Assembly (NCBI RefSeq): GCF_000717715.1
Contig: NZ_JOAI01000042.1
Coordinates: 61,921 to 125,920, forward strand
Length of the DNA stretch: 64,000 bases
Source of the DNA: Streptomyces sp. NRRL B-24484
GTDB lineage: Bacteria; Actinomycetota; Actinomycetes; Streptomycetales; Streptomycetaceae
Direction of reading: 5' to 3'
In this document: piece by piece, positions 16,420 to 26,584 of the stretch
Layout of the letters: each line of letters starts with the position of its first letter
How positions within the stretch are numbered: position 1 is the first letter of the stretch
Notes under the pieces: generated by a model
What the model was told of the DNA's origin: nothing
Database searches by the model: none
Seen by the model: only the letters and a program-made list of their open reading frames with translations
Program-made: the position numbers and the translations under genes

Positions 16420-17229
16420 TCAGCCCAGGACGGGCAGCAGGCCCCGCAGGTCGCTGCGCTCGCCGCCGGCGTGCACCTCGGCGGCCTCGACCGCCTCCTG
16501 CCAGCCGCGCCGGCCGGTGGCCAGCCGGATCCAGGTGAGCGGGTCCGTCTCGACGACGTTCGGCGGGGTGCCACGGGTGTGCCGCGGCCCCTCGACGGCC
16601 TGCACGACCGCGTACGGCGGGATCCGCACCTCGACGGCGCCGCCCGGCGCCTGGTCGGCGAAGGCGTCGGCGAGCAGCCGGGTGGCGGCGGCCACCGCCT
16701 GCCGGTCGTGCGGGAAGGCGCGGCCGAGGGCGTCCGCGAGGTCGTCGGCGTGCACCACGGTCTCCACCAGCCTGGTCACCAGGAAGTCGGCGAGCGGCAT
16801 CGGGCCGAAGCGCATGCCGATCAGCCGCCCGGCCTCCGCCGCGGCCGGGCCGGCCAGCACCGCGTGCAGCTCCGCACAGCGCCGGTCGAACTCGGCGGCC
16901 ACCTCGGCGGGCGTACCCGCGAAGGGACCGGCCGCGAGCTCCTCGGCGATGTCGTTGATGGTGGCGGCCGCCGTCCGGGTCCGCCGCGCCCAGTCGAGCG
17001 GGGTGATCGCGGGGGCGTCCGGCAGCGGGTCGTCCAGGTGGGCCGGCACCCAGCTGATCACCATGCCCAGGTGCGACACCAACTCCCGGACCCGCCAGTC
17101 GCCGAGGCGGGTCGGCAGGTCGAGCTGGGCGGCGGTCAGGCCGCGGACGGCGCCGCACAGCGCCTCGGTCTGTCCGGCGAGCGCGGCGCGCACCTTCGCC
17201 GGGTCGTACGTGCGGGTCTTCGTCGGCAT
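16420..17229 (-). CDS. Maleylpyruvate isomerase-family, mycothiol-dependent-type protein
   Basis: The 269-residue protein has the N-terminal MDMPI/DinB-like four-helix region (QLDLPTRLGDWRVRELVSHL at about residues 38-57, with the typical histidine) and a C-terminal domain with sterol-carrier-like character (AVEVRIPPYAVVQAVEG and TWIRLATGRRGW). Such proteins are thought to use mycothiol as cofactor; the substrate is unknown. The ATG at 17229 was chosen because upstream codons overlap the purL terminator and lack homology. Confidence 0.82.
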   Translation of the reverse strand: MPTKTRTYDPAKVRAALAGQTEALCGAVRGLTAAQLDLPTRLGDWRVRELVSHLGMVISWVPAHLDDPLPDAPAITPLDWARRTRTAAATINDIAEELAAGPFAGTPAEVAAEFDRRCAELHAVLAGPAAAEAGRLIGMRFGPMPLADFLVTRLVETVVHADDLADALGRAFPHDRQAVAAATRLLADAFADQAPGGAVEVRIPPYAVVQAVEGPRHTRGTPPNVVETDPLTWIRLATGRRGWQEAVEAAEVHAGGERSDLRGLLPVLG

Positions 17230-17246
17230 ACCCGGCAGCGTACGCC

Positions 17247-17282
17247 GAGGGGCGGCCGGTTCTGCGGAACCGGCCGCCCCTC
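17247..17282 (-). terminator. Terminator of purSQL
   Basis: A perfect 16-bp stem (17247-17262 with 17267-17282) and TGCG loop lie 17 bases past the purL stop. Confidence 0.85.
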
Positions 17283-17298
17283 GGGACGTGCGCACCCG

Positions 17299-19553
<2,255 letters not shown>

Positions 19554-19554
<1 letters not shown>

Positions 19555-20231
19555 CAGGCGTTCACCAGCTGCTTCAGGACGGAAGTGAAGAAGCCCAGGC
19601 CCTCGGTGGTCGGGCCGGTGAGCGGCTCCACGGCGTGCTCCGGGTGCGGCATCAGGCCGACGACGTTGCCCGCCGCGTTGGTGATGCCGGCGATGTCGCG
19701 GTACGAACCGTTCGGATTGACGTCGAGGTAACGAGCCACGACCCGGCCCTCCGCCTCGAGTTCGTCCAGGACGTGCTCGTCGGCGACGAAGCGGCCCTCG
19801 CCGTTCTTCAGCGGCACCACGATTTCCTGGCCGCTGCTGTAATCGGACGTCCACGCTGTGTCGGCGTTCTCGATGCGCAGCTTCTGGTCGCGGCAGACGA
19901 AGTGCAGCGAGTCGTTGCGGGTGAGCGCACCGGGCAGCAGGTGCGATTCGCACAGCACCTGGAAGCCGTTGCAGATACCGAGGACGGGCATTCCCTGGCG
20001 GGCCTGCTCGATGATGGTGTCCATGACCGGCGAGAAGCGGGAGATGGCCCCGCAGCGCAGATAGTCGCCGTACGAGAATCCGCCCGGCAGGACCACCGCG
20101 TCGACCTGGTGCAGGTCCTTGTCGCGGTGCCAGAGGGCGACCGGCTCCGCGCCGGCGAGGCGGACCGCGCGCTGGGCGTCGCGGTCGTCGAGCGAGCCGG
20201 GGAAAGTGACGACGCCGACGCGGGTGGTCAC
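19554..20231 (-). CDS. purQ: Phosphoribosylformylglycinamidine synthase, glutaminase subunit
   Basis: This class I glutamine amidotransferase feeds ammonia to PurL. In its 225 residues, the nucleophile lies in [12 protein letters not shown], the oxyanion region in [18 protein letters not shown], and the His/Glu pair in GLMPHPEHA near the C-terminus. The start is GTG at 20231, overlapping the purS stop as GTGA. Length and order (purS-purQ-purL) match other actinobacteria. Confidence 0.96.
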
Positions 20232-20482
20232 TTCGCCTCTCCCTCGACGCGGACGGTGAAGTCCTCGATCACGGTGTTGGCGAGAAACGTCTCGGCGGCC
20301 TCGCGGATGCGGGCGAGCGCGGCGTCGTCCACCGGCCCTTCCAGCTCCAGTTCGAAACGCTTGCCCTGGCGGACGTCGGCGATCCCGGCGAAGCCGAGAC
20401 GCGGCAGTGCGCGCTGCACCGCCTGTCCCTGGGGGTCGAGGATCTCCGGCTTGAGCATGACGTCGACTACGACGCGTGCCAC
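20228..20482 (-). CDS. purS: Phosphoribosylformylglycinamidine synthase, PurS subunit
   Basis: The small 84-residue PurS holds PurQ and PurL together. Conserved [20 protein letters not shown] and the end [10 protein letters not shown] are present. The GTG at 20482 is preferred over the GTG at 20488 because GGGAG lies 5 bases before it and the protein then starts VARVVVDV as in homologues. It is the first gene of the purSQL operon. Confidence 0.94.
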   Translation of the reverse strand: MARVVVDVMLKPEILDPQGQAVQRALPRLGFAGIADVRQGKRFELELEGPVDDAALARIREAAETFLANTVIEDFTVRVEGEAK

Positions 20483-20940
20483 TGGCACTCCCGGTGGTGA
20501 TTGCGTGAAGGCGGGGGACCTTCAGACTACCTGGCATTTCGGGCCTCTCCGCGGTCGGTCCCGGTGACGCGCGTAGACAAACGCCCCTTACGCCGCAAGG
20601 GCTCCAGGCGTTCGAGCCGCCCCGGCGCGCCCCCTTTCGCCGGATTCAATGCCGCACCGGCCGGCCGGGCCGAGAACGCCCGAATACCGGCACACCGGAC
20701 ATGTCGACCACGACTATCCCCGTCTATCCGGCACGCTCGTGAAGCCTCGTGAATATCCGGAAAAAAGGAATGCCAGGGCCTTCGATTTCCGGCCTCTTTG
20801 GGTGCAGAATAGGGCGACCGGTGGCAGCGATCGGCTGCCTTTTGGCACGGCATGCCCGCATGCCGCCATGCGCGCCACCGGCGGACGGGCCACCGGACAC
20901 CAGCATCCGGCGGCCGAATTGCCCGAGAGGATTGACACCC
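20483..20940. other. Divergent promoter region, purSQL and lsr2
   Basis: This is a 458-base non-coding stretch between divergent purS and lsr2. It includes a noticeably AT-richer patch around 20749-20815 (with a run of six A at 20760-20765), unusual for this window, which may be the lsr2 promoter or a site for Lsr2 autoregulation. No riboswitch or clear dyad was recognised. Confidence 0.5.
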
Positions 20941-21258
20941 ATGGCTCAGCGTGTAGTCGTCACGCTCTCCGACGACCTGGACGGCGGCACCGCCGCGGAA
21001 ACCGTCCACTTCGGTGTCGACGGGAAGTCGTACGAGATCGACCTCTCCGTGGAGAACGCGGAGAAGCTGCGGGAGGCCCTCGCCCCGTTCGTCGCGGCCG
21101 GCCGCCGGCAGAGCCGCACCGGCAAGTCCTTCCGGCGCACCGCCCTGACCCCCGACCCGCAGGCCGTCCGCGCCTGGGCGCAGTCGCACGGCATGGACCT
21201 CCCGGCCCGCGGCCGCATCCCCAAGGCGGTCTACGAGCAGTTCGCCGAGGCCAACTGA
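20941..21258 (+). CDS. lsr2: Lsr2-family nucleoid-associated protein
   Basis: Lsr2 is the actinobacterial H-NS analogue that silences AT-rich DNA. The 105-residue protein has the N-terminal dimerisation part (AQRVVVTLSDDLDGG, then VHFGVDGKSYEIDLS) and the C-terminal DNA-binding domain with the AT-hook-like RGRIP motif (VRAWAQSHG then PARGRIPKAVYEQF). The family consensus is RGR, which is kept. It is placed next to purS, as in Streptomyces. Confidence 0.95.
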   Translation: MAQRVVVTLSDDLDGGTAAETVHFGVDGKSYEIDLSVENAEKLREALAPFVAAGRRQSRTGKSFRRTALTPDPQAVRAWAQSHGMDLPARGRIPKAVYEQFAEAN

Positions 21259-21397
21259 GTGTGCCGCCGCCCCACCCCGGTACCCCTCCGGGGAAAGGGT
21301 GGGGCGAGCACTCCGATCGATGGGGTAGAGTATTTCTCGTCGCCGCAACCGGAGGCCGAAAGGCAACCGGGAGGGGCGATCGGTGCCGAGGCACCGT

Positions 21398-21470
21398 GCG
21401 GACGTGGCTCAGTTGGTAGAGCATCACCTTGCCAAGGTGAGGGTCGCGAGTTCGAATCTCGTCGTCCGCT
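21398..21470 (+). tRNA. tRNA-Gly (anticodon GCC), copy 1
   Basis: This is a 73-nt cloverleaf. The acceptor GCGGACG pairs with CGTCCGC, the anticodon stem CACCTTGCCAAGGTG presents GCC, and the T-arm TCGCGAGTTCGAATCTCG carries GTTCGAATC. CCA is not encoded. The sequence is identical to copy 2. Confidence 0.97.
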
Positions 21471-21521
21471 CGCAGTGTTCCAGCAACACGGCAGCAGTAC
21501 AGCAGGACAACTCAACAGCAT

Positions 21522-21594
21522 GCGGACGTGGCTCAGTTGGTAGAGCATCACCTTGCCAAGGTGAGGGTCGCGAGTTCGAATCTCGTCGTCCGCT
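21522..21594 (+). tRNA. tRNA-Gly (anticodon GCC), copy 2
   Basis: A second 73-nt tRNA-Gly(GCC), identical in every base to the copy at 21398, follows after a 51-base spacer. The two are probably co-transcribed and end at the hairpin at 21602. Confidence 0.97.
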
Positions 21595-21601
21595 CCGAGC
21601 A

Positions 21602-21632
21602 CGAAGGGCCCCCTCGTAGAGGGGGCCCTTCG
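21602..21632 (+). terminator. Terminator of the tRNA-Gly pair
   Basis: A perfect 14-bp stem (21602-21615 with 21619-21632) and GTA loop begin 8 bases after the second tRNA. Confidence 0.85.
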
Positions 21633-21660
21633 TCGTGTTGCCGACACGCGCGGCAGCGCC

Positions 21661-21676
21661 GATGACATTTGTCATC
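21661..21676. promoter_or_regulatory. GATGACA-TT-TGTCATC operator before the ABC exporter operon
   Basis: Perfect 7-bp inverted repeats around a TT centre lie 79-94 bases upstream of the ABC ATPase start. Dyads of the form ATGACA-N-TGTCAT are typical of sites for NarL/LuxR-type response regulators. The operon encodes one (24941-25555), so autoregulation is a reasonable inference. Confidence 0.6.
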
Positions 21677-21754
21677 GCCGACCCGTGCGAGCGCACCGGT
21701 AGCCGGTGACGGCACGCACTGACCGCGCGCGCCGACGGCCGGGAGGCTGGAGGC

Positions 21755-22729
21755 ATGAAGGACACCAGCCACTCCGGGCCGGCCGTCGAGGCCGTGGACC
21801 TGCACCGCCGTTACGGCCCCACCGGCCCGGGCGGCTTCGACGCCGTCCGAGGCCTCGACCTCACCGTCCACCGCGGCGAGCTGTTCGCCCTGCTCGGCAC
21901 CAACGGCGCGGGCAAGACCTCCACCATGGAGCTCCTCGAAGGGCTGGCGGCACCCACCGCCGGCCGGGTGCGGGTCCTCGGCCACGACCCGCACCGCGAG
22001 CGCACCGCCGTCCGGCCCCGGATCGGCATCATGCTCCAGGAGGGCGGCTTCCCGGGCGACCTCACCGTCGCCGAGACCTGCCGCGGCTGGACCGGACTGA
22101 CCAGCGGCGCCCGCCCGGTCGGCGAGGCACTCGACCTGGTCGGCCTCGGCGGCCGCGCCGGGGTGCGCGTCAAGCAGCTCTCCGGCGGCGAACGCCGCCG
22201 CCTCGACCTCGCCGTCGCCCTGCTCGGCCGCCCCGAGGTGCTCTTCCTCGACGAACCCAGCACCGGCCTCGACCCCGAGGCCCGCGCCGCCGTCTGGCGG
22301 CTCGTCCGCCGGCTGCGCGAGGAGGGCACCACGGTGCTCCTCACCACGCACTACCTGGAGGAGGCCGAGGAGCTCGCCGACCGGCTCGCGATCATGCACG
22401 CCGGCCGGATCGCCGCCACCGGCACCGTCTCCGAGGTCATCGCCGGCCGCCCGGCCCGGATCGCCTTCGAGCTCCCGGAGCGCTGCGGCCCGTACGAGGC
22501 CATCGGCCTGCCCGCCCTGCCCGCCGCGGACATCACCGCCGAGGGCCGCCGGATCACCGTCCGCACCCCGCAGCTCCAGGCCGACCTCACCGAACTGCTC
22601 GGCTGGGCCGCCCACCACGGCGTCGCGCTCGGCGGGCTGGAGGCCCGCAGCGCCACCCTCGAAGAGGCCTTCCTCGCCATTGCCGCCGAGGCGGCCGCCA
22701 CCCCCGAGACGATCGGCAGCCCCCGATGA
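21755..22729 (+). CDS. ABC transporter ATP-binding protein (DrrA-like export type)
   Basis: The 324-residue protein has Walker A GTNGAGKTS at about residues 48-56, signature LSGGERRRLD, Walker B VLFLDEPSTGLDP and the H-loop TTHYLEEAEE. Its long C-terminal extension is typical of DrrA/CcmA export ATPases. A GGAGG sits before the ATG at 21755. The stop overlaps the permease start (ATGA). With the permease, kinase and regulator it forms a four-gene operon like Bacillus YvfRS-YvfTU (LnrLMN-like) resistance/export modules. Confidence 0.9.
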   Translation: MKDTSHSGPAVEAVDLHRRYGPTGPGGFDAVRGLDLTVHRGELFALLGTNGAGKTSTMELLEGLAAPTAGRVRVLGHDPHRERTAVRPRIGIMLQEGGFPGDLTVAETCRGWTGLTSGARPVGEALDLVGLGGRAGVRVKQLSGGERRRLDLAVALLGRPEVLFLDEPSTGLDPEARAAVWRLVRRLREEGTTVLLTTHYLEEAEELADRLAIMHAGRIAATGTVSEVIAGRPARIAFELPERCGPYEAIGLPALPAADITAEGRRITVRTPQLQADLTELLGWAAHHGVALGGLEARSATLEEAFLAIAAEAAATPETIGSPR

Positions 22730-23571
22730 CCACGCCCGCCGCCACCGCAGCCACCTCCGCCGCCGGCCGCCCGGCCGCGACCACCACCGCCGGCCGCCTG
22801 CTCGCCCTCGGCCGCAGCGAGGCCACCCTGCTGCTCCGCAACCGCACCGCGCTCTTCATGGCGGTCGCCATGCCGCTGGTCATGATGGTGACCCTCAAGG
22901 GCATCCTCGACCAGCAGGCCGAGACCACCCCCGACCTCGACCTGCACGCCAACCTGGTCAACGGCGTCGCCGGACTGATCCTGCTCTTCGTCGTCTACTA
23001 CAACCTCACCACCGCCTACGTCGCCCGCCGCGGCGAGCTGGTGCTCAAGCGGCTGCGCACCGGAGAGGCCCGCGACCTGGAGATCCTGGCCGGCACGGCG
23101 CTCCCCTCGGTCGCCCTCGGTCTGCTGGAGTGCGGACTGATCGGCGCGGTCGGCGCCGCCCGGCTGGACCTGCGCACCCCGGTCAATCCGCTGCTGATGG
23201 CCGCCGGCCTGCTGCTCTGCACCGGCCTGCTGATCGCGCTCGCCGCCGCCACCAGCGCCTTCACCAAGTCCGTCGAGACCGCCGGCATCACCACCCTGCC
23301 GCTGCTGCTGTTCGCCCAGATCGGCTCCGGCCTGCTCATCCCGCTGGAGACCATGCCGGACGGCCTCGCCACCGCCTGCCGGCTGCTGCCCACCACCCCG
23401 GCCTTCCAGCTGATCCGCCTCGGCTGGTTCGGCACCGACGGCTCCGACGCACCCACCGACTTCCTCGGCACCTGGGTGGAGGCCCTGCCGCACCTCGGGC
23501 TCGGCGTGCTCTGGCTCGCCGCCGCCGTCTGGGCCGCCCGCCGCTGGTTCCGCTGGGAGCCGCGCCGCTGA
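22726..23571 (+). CDS. ABC-2 type transporter permease
   Basis: The 281-residue integral membrane protein has an Ala/Thr-rich N-terminus and six predicted membrane segments, among them TALFMAVAMPLVMMVTLKG, VAGLILLFVVYYNLTTAY and GLGVLWLAAAVWAARRWF, with the ABC-2 membrane domain around LPLLLFAQIGSGLLIPLETM. It pairs with the preceding ATPase through an ATGA overlap. The substrate is unknown; a lipophilic antibiotic or peptide is typical for the class. Confidence 0.88.
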   Translation: MTTPAATAATSAAGRPAATTTAGRLLALGRSEATLLLRNRTALFMAVAMPLVMMVTLKGILDQQAETTPDLDLHANLVNGVAGLILLFVVYYNLTTAYVARRGELVLKRLRTGEARDLEILAGTALPSVALGLLECGLIGAVGAARLDLRTPVNPLLMAAGLLLCTGLLIALAAATSAFTKSVETAGITTLPLLLFAQIGSGLLIPLETMPDGLATACRLLPTTPAFQLIRLGWFGTDGSDAPTDFLGTWVEALPHLGLGVLWLAAAVWAARRWFRWEPRR

Positions 23572-23696
23572 CCCCGCCGCCGACCCGCCGTCCGCCGGAA
23601 CACCGCCGTGTCCGCCGCACCCGCCGCACCGGAGGATTCCGGCGGCCCAGCCGATGGGAGGATCTGACGACCGTGCATCCGTCGAGAGGGGACGAC

Positions 23697-24944
23697 GTGG
23701 ACCTGCTGAGGCCGTCGCGGCGCTGGCGGGCGCTGGGCAAGCCCAAGCGCACCGAGCTCTTCATCCGCTGGTCCCTCTACGTGACCGGCGTGCTGCAGCC
23801 GCTGCTCCTGATCGGCGCCCTCACGGGCAAGCGCGGGGCGGAGCTGCCCGGCGCCCTCCGGATCACGGTCGCCGTCGCCTCGCTGACCGCCTCGGCCCTG
23901 TTCGTCGTCTGCTGCCGCGCCGGGCTCGCGCACTACCTCGGCCGGCGGGCCCGGCCCACCGGCTGGCTGATCGCCTTCACCGCCGGCACGCTGGCCTGCT
24001 ACTGGGCGGTGCTCTCCAGCAGCAGCCCAACCGGTGACAACCCCGTCCCGAACAGCGTCGCGACCGCCACCTGGCTGCTGGTCTTCTGGTTCGCCCCGAT
24101 GGCCGTCGCCGTGCCGGTGAAGGCCGTCGCACCGCTCGGGCTGCTCGGACTGGCGTCGTCCGTCCCCGTCGCCGTGCTGGCCGGCATCCAGACCGCCACC
24201 GCGGTCGGCCTGGCGGTCGGCTCCGGGATCGTCATGGCCCTCATCGGTGCGACCTGGCGGGGCACCGCGTGGATCGCCGCCGTGGTCTGGGAGCTCGACG
24301 CGGCCCGCGAGGCGCAGGCCCGGCTCGCCGTCGCCGAGGAACGGCTGCGCTTCTCCCGCGACCTGCACGACGTGCTCGGCCGCAACCTCACCACCATCGC
24401 GCTGAAGAGCGAGCTCGCCGTCCAGCTCGCCCGCCGCGGCCGCACCGAGGCCGCCGACCAGATGGTCGAGGTCCAGCGGATCGCCCAGGAGTCCCAGCGC
24501 GAGGTCCGCGAGGTCGTCCGCGGCTACCGGACGGCCGACCTCGCCGCCGAGGTCGCCGGGGCCCGGTCCGTGCTGCGCGCCGCCGGCGTCGAGTGCGACA
24601 TCGACCTCGGCCCGGACGCCGCCGGTCTGCCGCCCACGGCCCAGTCCGTGCTCGGCTGGGTCGTCCGCGAGGCGACCACCAACGTGCTGCGGCACAGCGA
24701 GGCCGGGCACTGCACGGTCACCCTGCGCCTCGACGGCGGGCACGCCCGGCTGACGGTCGAGAACGACGGCGTCACCGCACGGCCGGCCGACCGCGACCAG
24801 CCCGGCACCGGCCTGCTCGGCCTGCGCGAACGGCTCGCCGCCCACGGCGGCGGGCTCGCCACCCCGCCCGCCGACCCCGGTCGGTTCCGGATCACCGCAT
24901 CGCTCCCGCTCGACCTCCCGGCCCTGGAGGTGGCCGCCCCGTGA
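23697..24944 (+). CDS. Sensor histidine kinase, HisKA_3 (NarL-partner) type
   Basis: The 415-residue protein has about five or six N-terminal membrane helices, the phosphorylation box RFSRDLHDVLGRNLTTIALK (with DLHD) and an HATPase domain with REATTNVLRHS and GTGLLGLRERLAAHGG. The GTG at 23697 follows GAGAGGGG; a GTG at 23673 is an alternative. It lies 125 bases after the permease and overlaps the response regulator start (GTGA). Like DesK/LiaS-type intramembrane kinases it has little extracellular sequence, so it may sense membrane stress or the transporter itself. Confidence 0.88.
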   Translation: MDLLRPSRRWRALGKPKRTELFIRWSLYVTGVLQPLLLIGALTGKRGAELPGALRITVAVASLTASALFVVCCRAGLAHYLGRRARPTGWLIAFTAGTLACYWAVLSSSSPTGDNPVPNSVATATWLLVFWFAPMAVAVPVKAVAPLGLLGLASSVPVAVLAGIQTATAVGLAVGSGIVMALIGATWRGTAWIAAVVWELDAAREAQARLAVAEERLRFSRDLHDVLGRNLTTIALKSELAVQLARRGRTEAADQMVEVQRIAQESQREVREVVRGYRTADLAAEVAGARSVLRAAGVECDIDLGPDAAGLPPTAQSVLGWVVREATTNVLRHSEAGHCTVTLRLDGGHARLTVENDGVTARPADRDQPGTGLLGLRERLAAHGGGLATPPADPGRFRITASLPLDLPALEVAAP

Positions 24945-25555
24945 CCGATCCCGTCCGCGTCCTGCTCGCCGACGACGAGCACCTCATCCGCGGGGCCCTG
25001 GCCACCCTGCTCGGGCTGGAGGACGACCTGCAGGTCGTCGCCCAGGCCGCGTCCGGGCCGGAGGCCCTCGCCATGGCCCGTGCCCACCGTCCCCACGTCG
25101 CGGTCCTCGACCTGCAGATGCCGGGGCTGGACGGGCTGGAGGTCGCCGCCGAACTGCGGCACGTCCTGCCGGACTGCCGGACGATGATCGTCACCGGGCA
25201 CGGGCGGCCCGGGTACCTGAAGCGGGCCCTGGAGGTCGGGGTCCGCGGCTTCCTGCCGAAGACCGTCTCCGCCTCCGACCTCGCCGGCATCATCCGGACG
25301 GTCGTCGCGGGCGGCCGCTACGTCGACCCTGAACTCGCGGCCGACGCCATCAGCGCGGGCGACAGTCCGCTCACCCCGCGCGAGACCGACGTGCTGGAGC
25401 TGGCCGCCCACGGCACCTCGATCGCCGAGATCGCCGAACGGGCCGCCCTCTCCCCCGGCACCGTCCGCAACTACCTGTCCTCCGCCGCCGGCAAGCTCGG
25501 TGCCGAGAACCGCCACGCCGCCGTCCGCATAGCCCGCGAACACGGCTGGATCTAG
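24941..25555 (+). CDS. NarL/FixJ-family response regulator
   Basis: The 204-residue protein has a receiver domain with acidic pocket DDEH, the phospho-aspartate in VAVLDLQMPG, and lysine in FLPKTV. Its LuxR-type HTH runs LTPRETDVLELAAHGTSIAE then VRNYLSSAAGKLGAENRHAA. It starts with GTG at 24941, overlapping the kinase stop, and is the partner of that kinase. The dyad at 21661 is a likely target. Confidence 0.92.
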   Translation: MTDPVRVLLADDEHLIRGALATLLGLEDDLQVVAQAASGPEALAMARAHRPHVAVLDLQMPGLDGLEVAAELRHVLPDCRTMIVTGHGRPGYLKRALEVGVRGFLPKTVSASDLAGIIRTVVAGGRYVDPELAADAISAGDSPLTPRETDVLELAAHGTSIAEIAERAALSPGTVRNYLSSAAGKLGAENRHAAVRIAREHGWI

Positions 25556-25574
25556 ACCGGGTACGGCAACAGGA

Positions 25575-25605
25575 CAGGGGCGGGAGGTGCCCCCACCCGC
25601 CCCTG
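25575..25605. terminator. Terminator between the regulator operon and purC
   Basis: A perfect 10-bp stem (25575-25584 with 25596-25605) and 11-base loop lie between convergent genes. Confidence 0.75.
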
Positions 25606-25641
25606 AGTGTGCTCCTGCGTAGCTGCCTCGGAGGCCGCCCG

Positions 25642-26541
25642 TCAGACCCAGGACGTCCCGGTGAGGCGCTCGTAGGCCTCGATGTACTTGGCGCGGGTCC
25701 GCTCGACGATCTCGGCGGGCAGCGCCGGCGGCGGCTCCTCGCCGGTACGGTCCCAGCCGGACTCCGGCGAGGCCAGCCAGTTGCGGATGATCTGCTTGTC
25801 GAAGGACGGCTGGACCTGGCCCGGCTGCCACGCGTCGGCGGGCCAGAAACGGGAGGAGTCCGGCGTCAGCACCTCGTCGCCGATGATCAGCTCGCCGTCC
25901 AGCAGGCCGAACTCGAACTTGGTGTCGGCGAGGATGATCCCCCGCTCGCGGGCGATGTCCCGGGCCCGGCCGTACACCGCGAGGGTGGTCTGACGCAGGG
26001 TGGCGGCGAGCTCGGCGCCCAGCCGGCGGGCGGTCTCCTCGTAGGGGACGTTCTCGTCGTGCTCGCCGACCTCGGCCTTGAGGGCCGGGGTGTAGATCGG
26101 GGAGGGCAGCTCGGAGCCGTCCTCCAGGCCCTCGGGGAGGGCGATGCCGCAGACGGTGCGGGAGTCGCGGTACTCGACCAGGCCGGAGCCGGTCAGGTAG
26201 CCCCGGGCGACGCACTCGACCGGCACCATGTCCAGGCTGCGGCAGATCAGCGTGCGGCCCTTCCAGTCCGCGGGGGCGCCGGCCGGCAGCTCGGTGGAGA
26301 CCACGTGGTTGGGCACCAGGTCGGCGATCCGCTCGAACCACCACAGCGACAGCTGGGTGAGGATGCGGCCCTTGTCCGGGATCTCGTTGGGCAGCACCCA
26401 GTCGAAGGCGGAGGTCCGGTCGCTGGCCACCATCACCAGGTCGCCGTCGGCGGCGCGGTACAGGTCGCGCACCTTGCCGGTGTGCAGGTGGACCAGGCCG
26501 GGAACCTGGACGGGCTCGGGCTTGGTGACAAATCCGCTCAA
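25642..26541 (-). CDS. purC: SAICAR synthetase
   Basis: This enzyme joins aspartate to CAIR using ATP in purine synthesis. The 299-residue protein has the signature LPNEIPDKGRILTQLSLWWF, ECVARGYLTGSGLVEY and ADTKFEFGLLDGELIIGDEV. The start is TTG at 26541 because no ATG or GTG lies before the conserved region in frame; the ribosome site is weak. It is separate from the other pur genes, which lie on both sides (purSQL, purD) in the same orientation. Confidence 0.95.
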   Translation of the reverse strand: MSGFVTKPEPVQVPGLVHLHTGKVRDLYRAADGDLVMVASDRTSAFDWVLPNEIPDKGRILTQLSLWWFERIADLVPNHVVSTELPAGAPADWKGRTLICRSLDMVPVECVARGYLTGSGLVEYRDSRTVCGIALPEGLEDGSELPSPIYTPALKAEVGEHDENVPYEETARRLGAELAATLRQTTLAVYGRARDIARERGIILADTKFEFGLLDGELIIGDEVLTPDSSRFWPADAWQPGQVQPSFDKQIIRNWLASPESGWDRTGEEPPPALPAEIVERTRAKYIEAYERLTGTSWV

Positions 26542-26584
26542 GGTCGTCTCGTCCTCAGGGAAGGGGGCTGACGGCCCGAGTCTT

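Noticed and set aside
20483..20940. Purine riboswitch upstream of purS
   Set aside because: No conserved purine-riboswitch core or paired loops were found; the stretch is only AT-enriched.
21398..21594. tRNA repeat considered as an att site or CRISPR-like repeat
   Set aside because: The 73-bp identical units are complete tRNA-Gly genes followed by a terminator. There is no integrase or third unit nearby.
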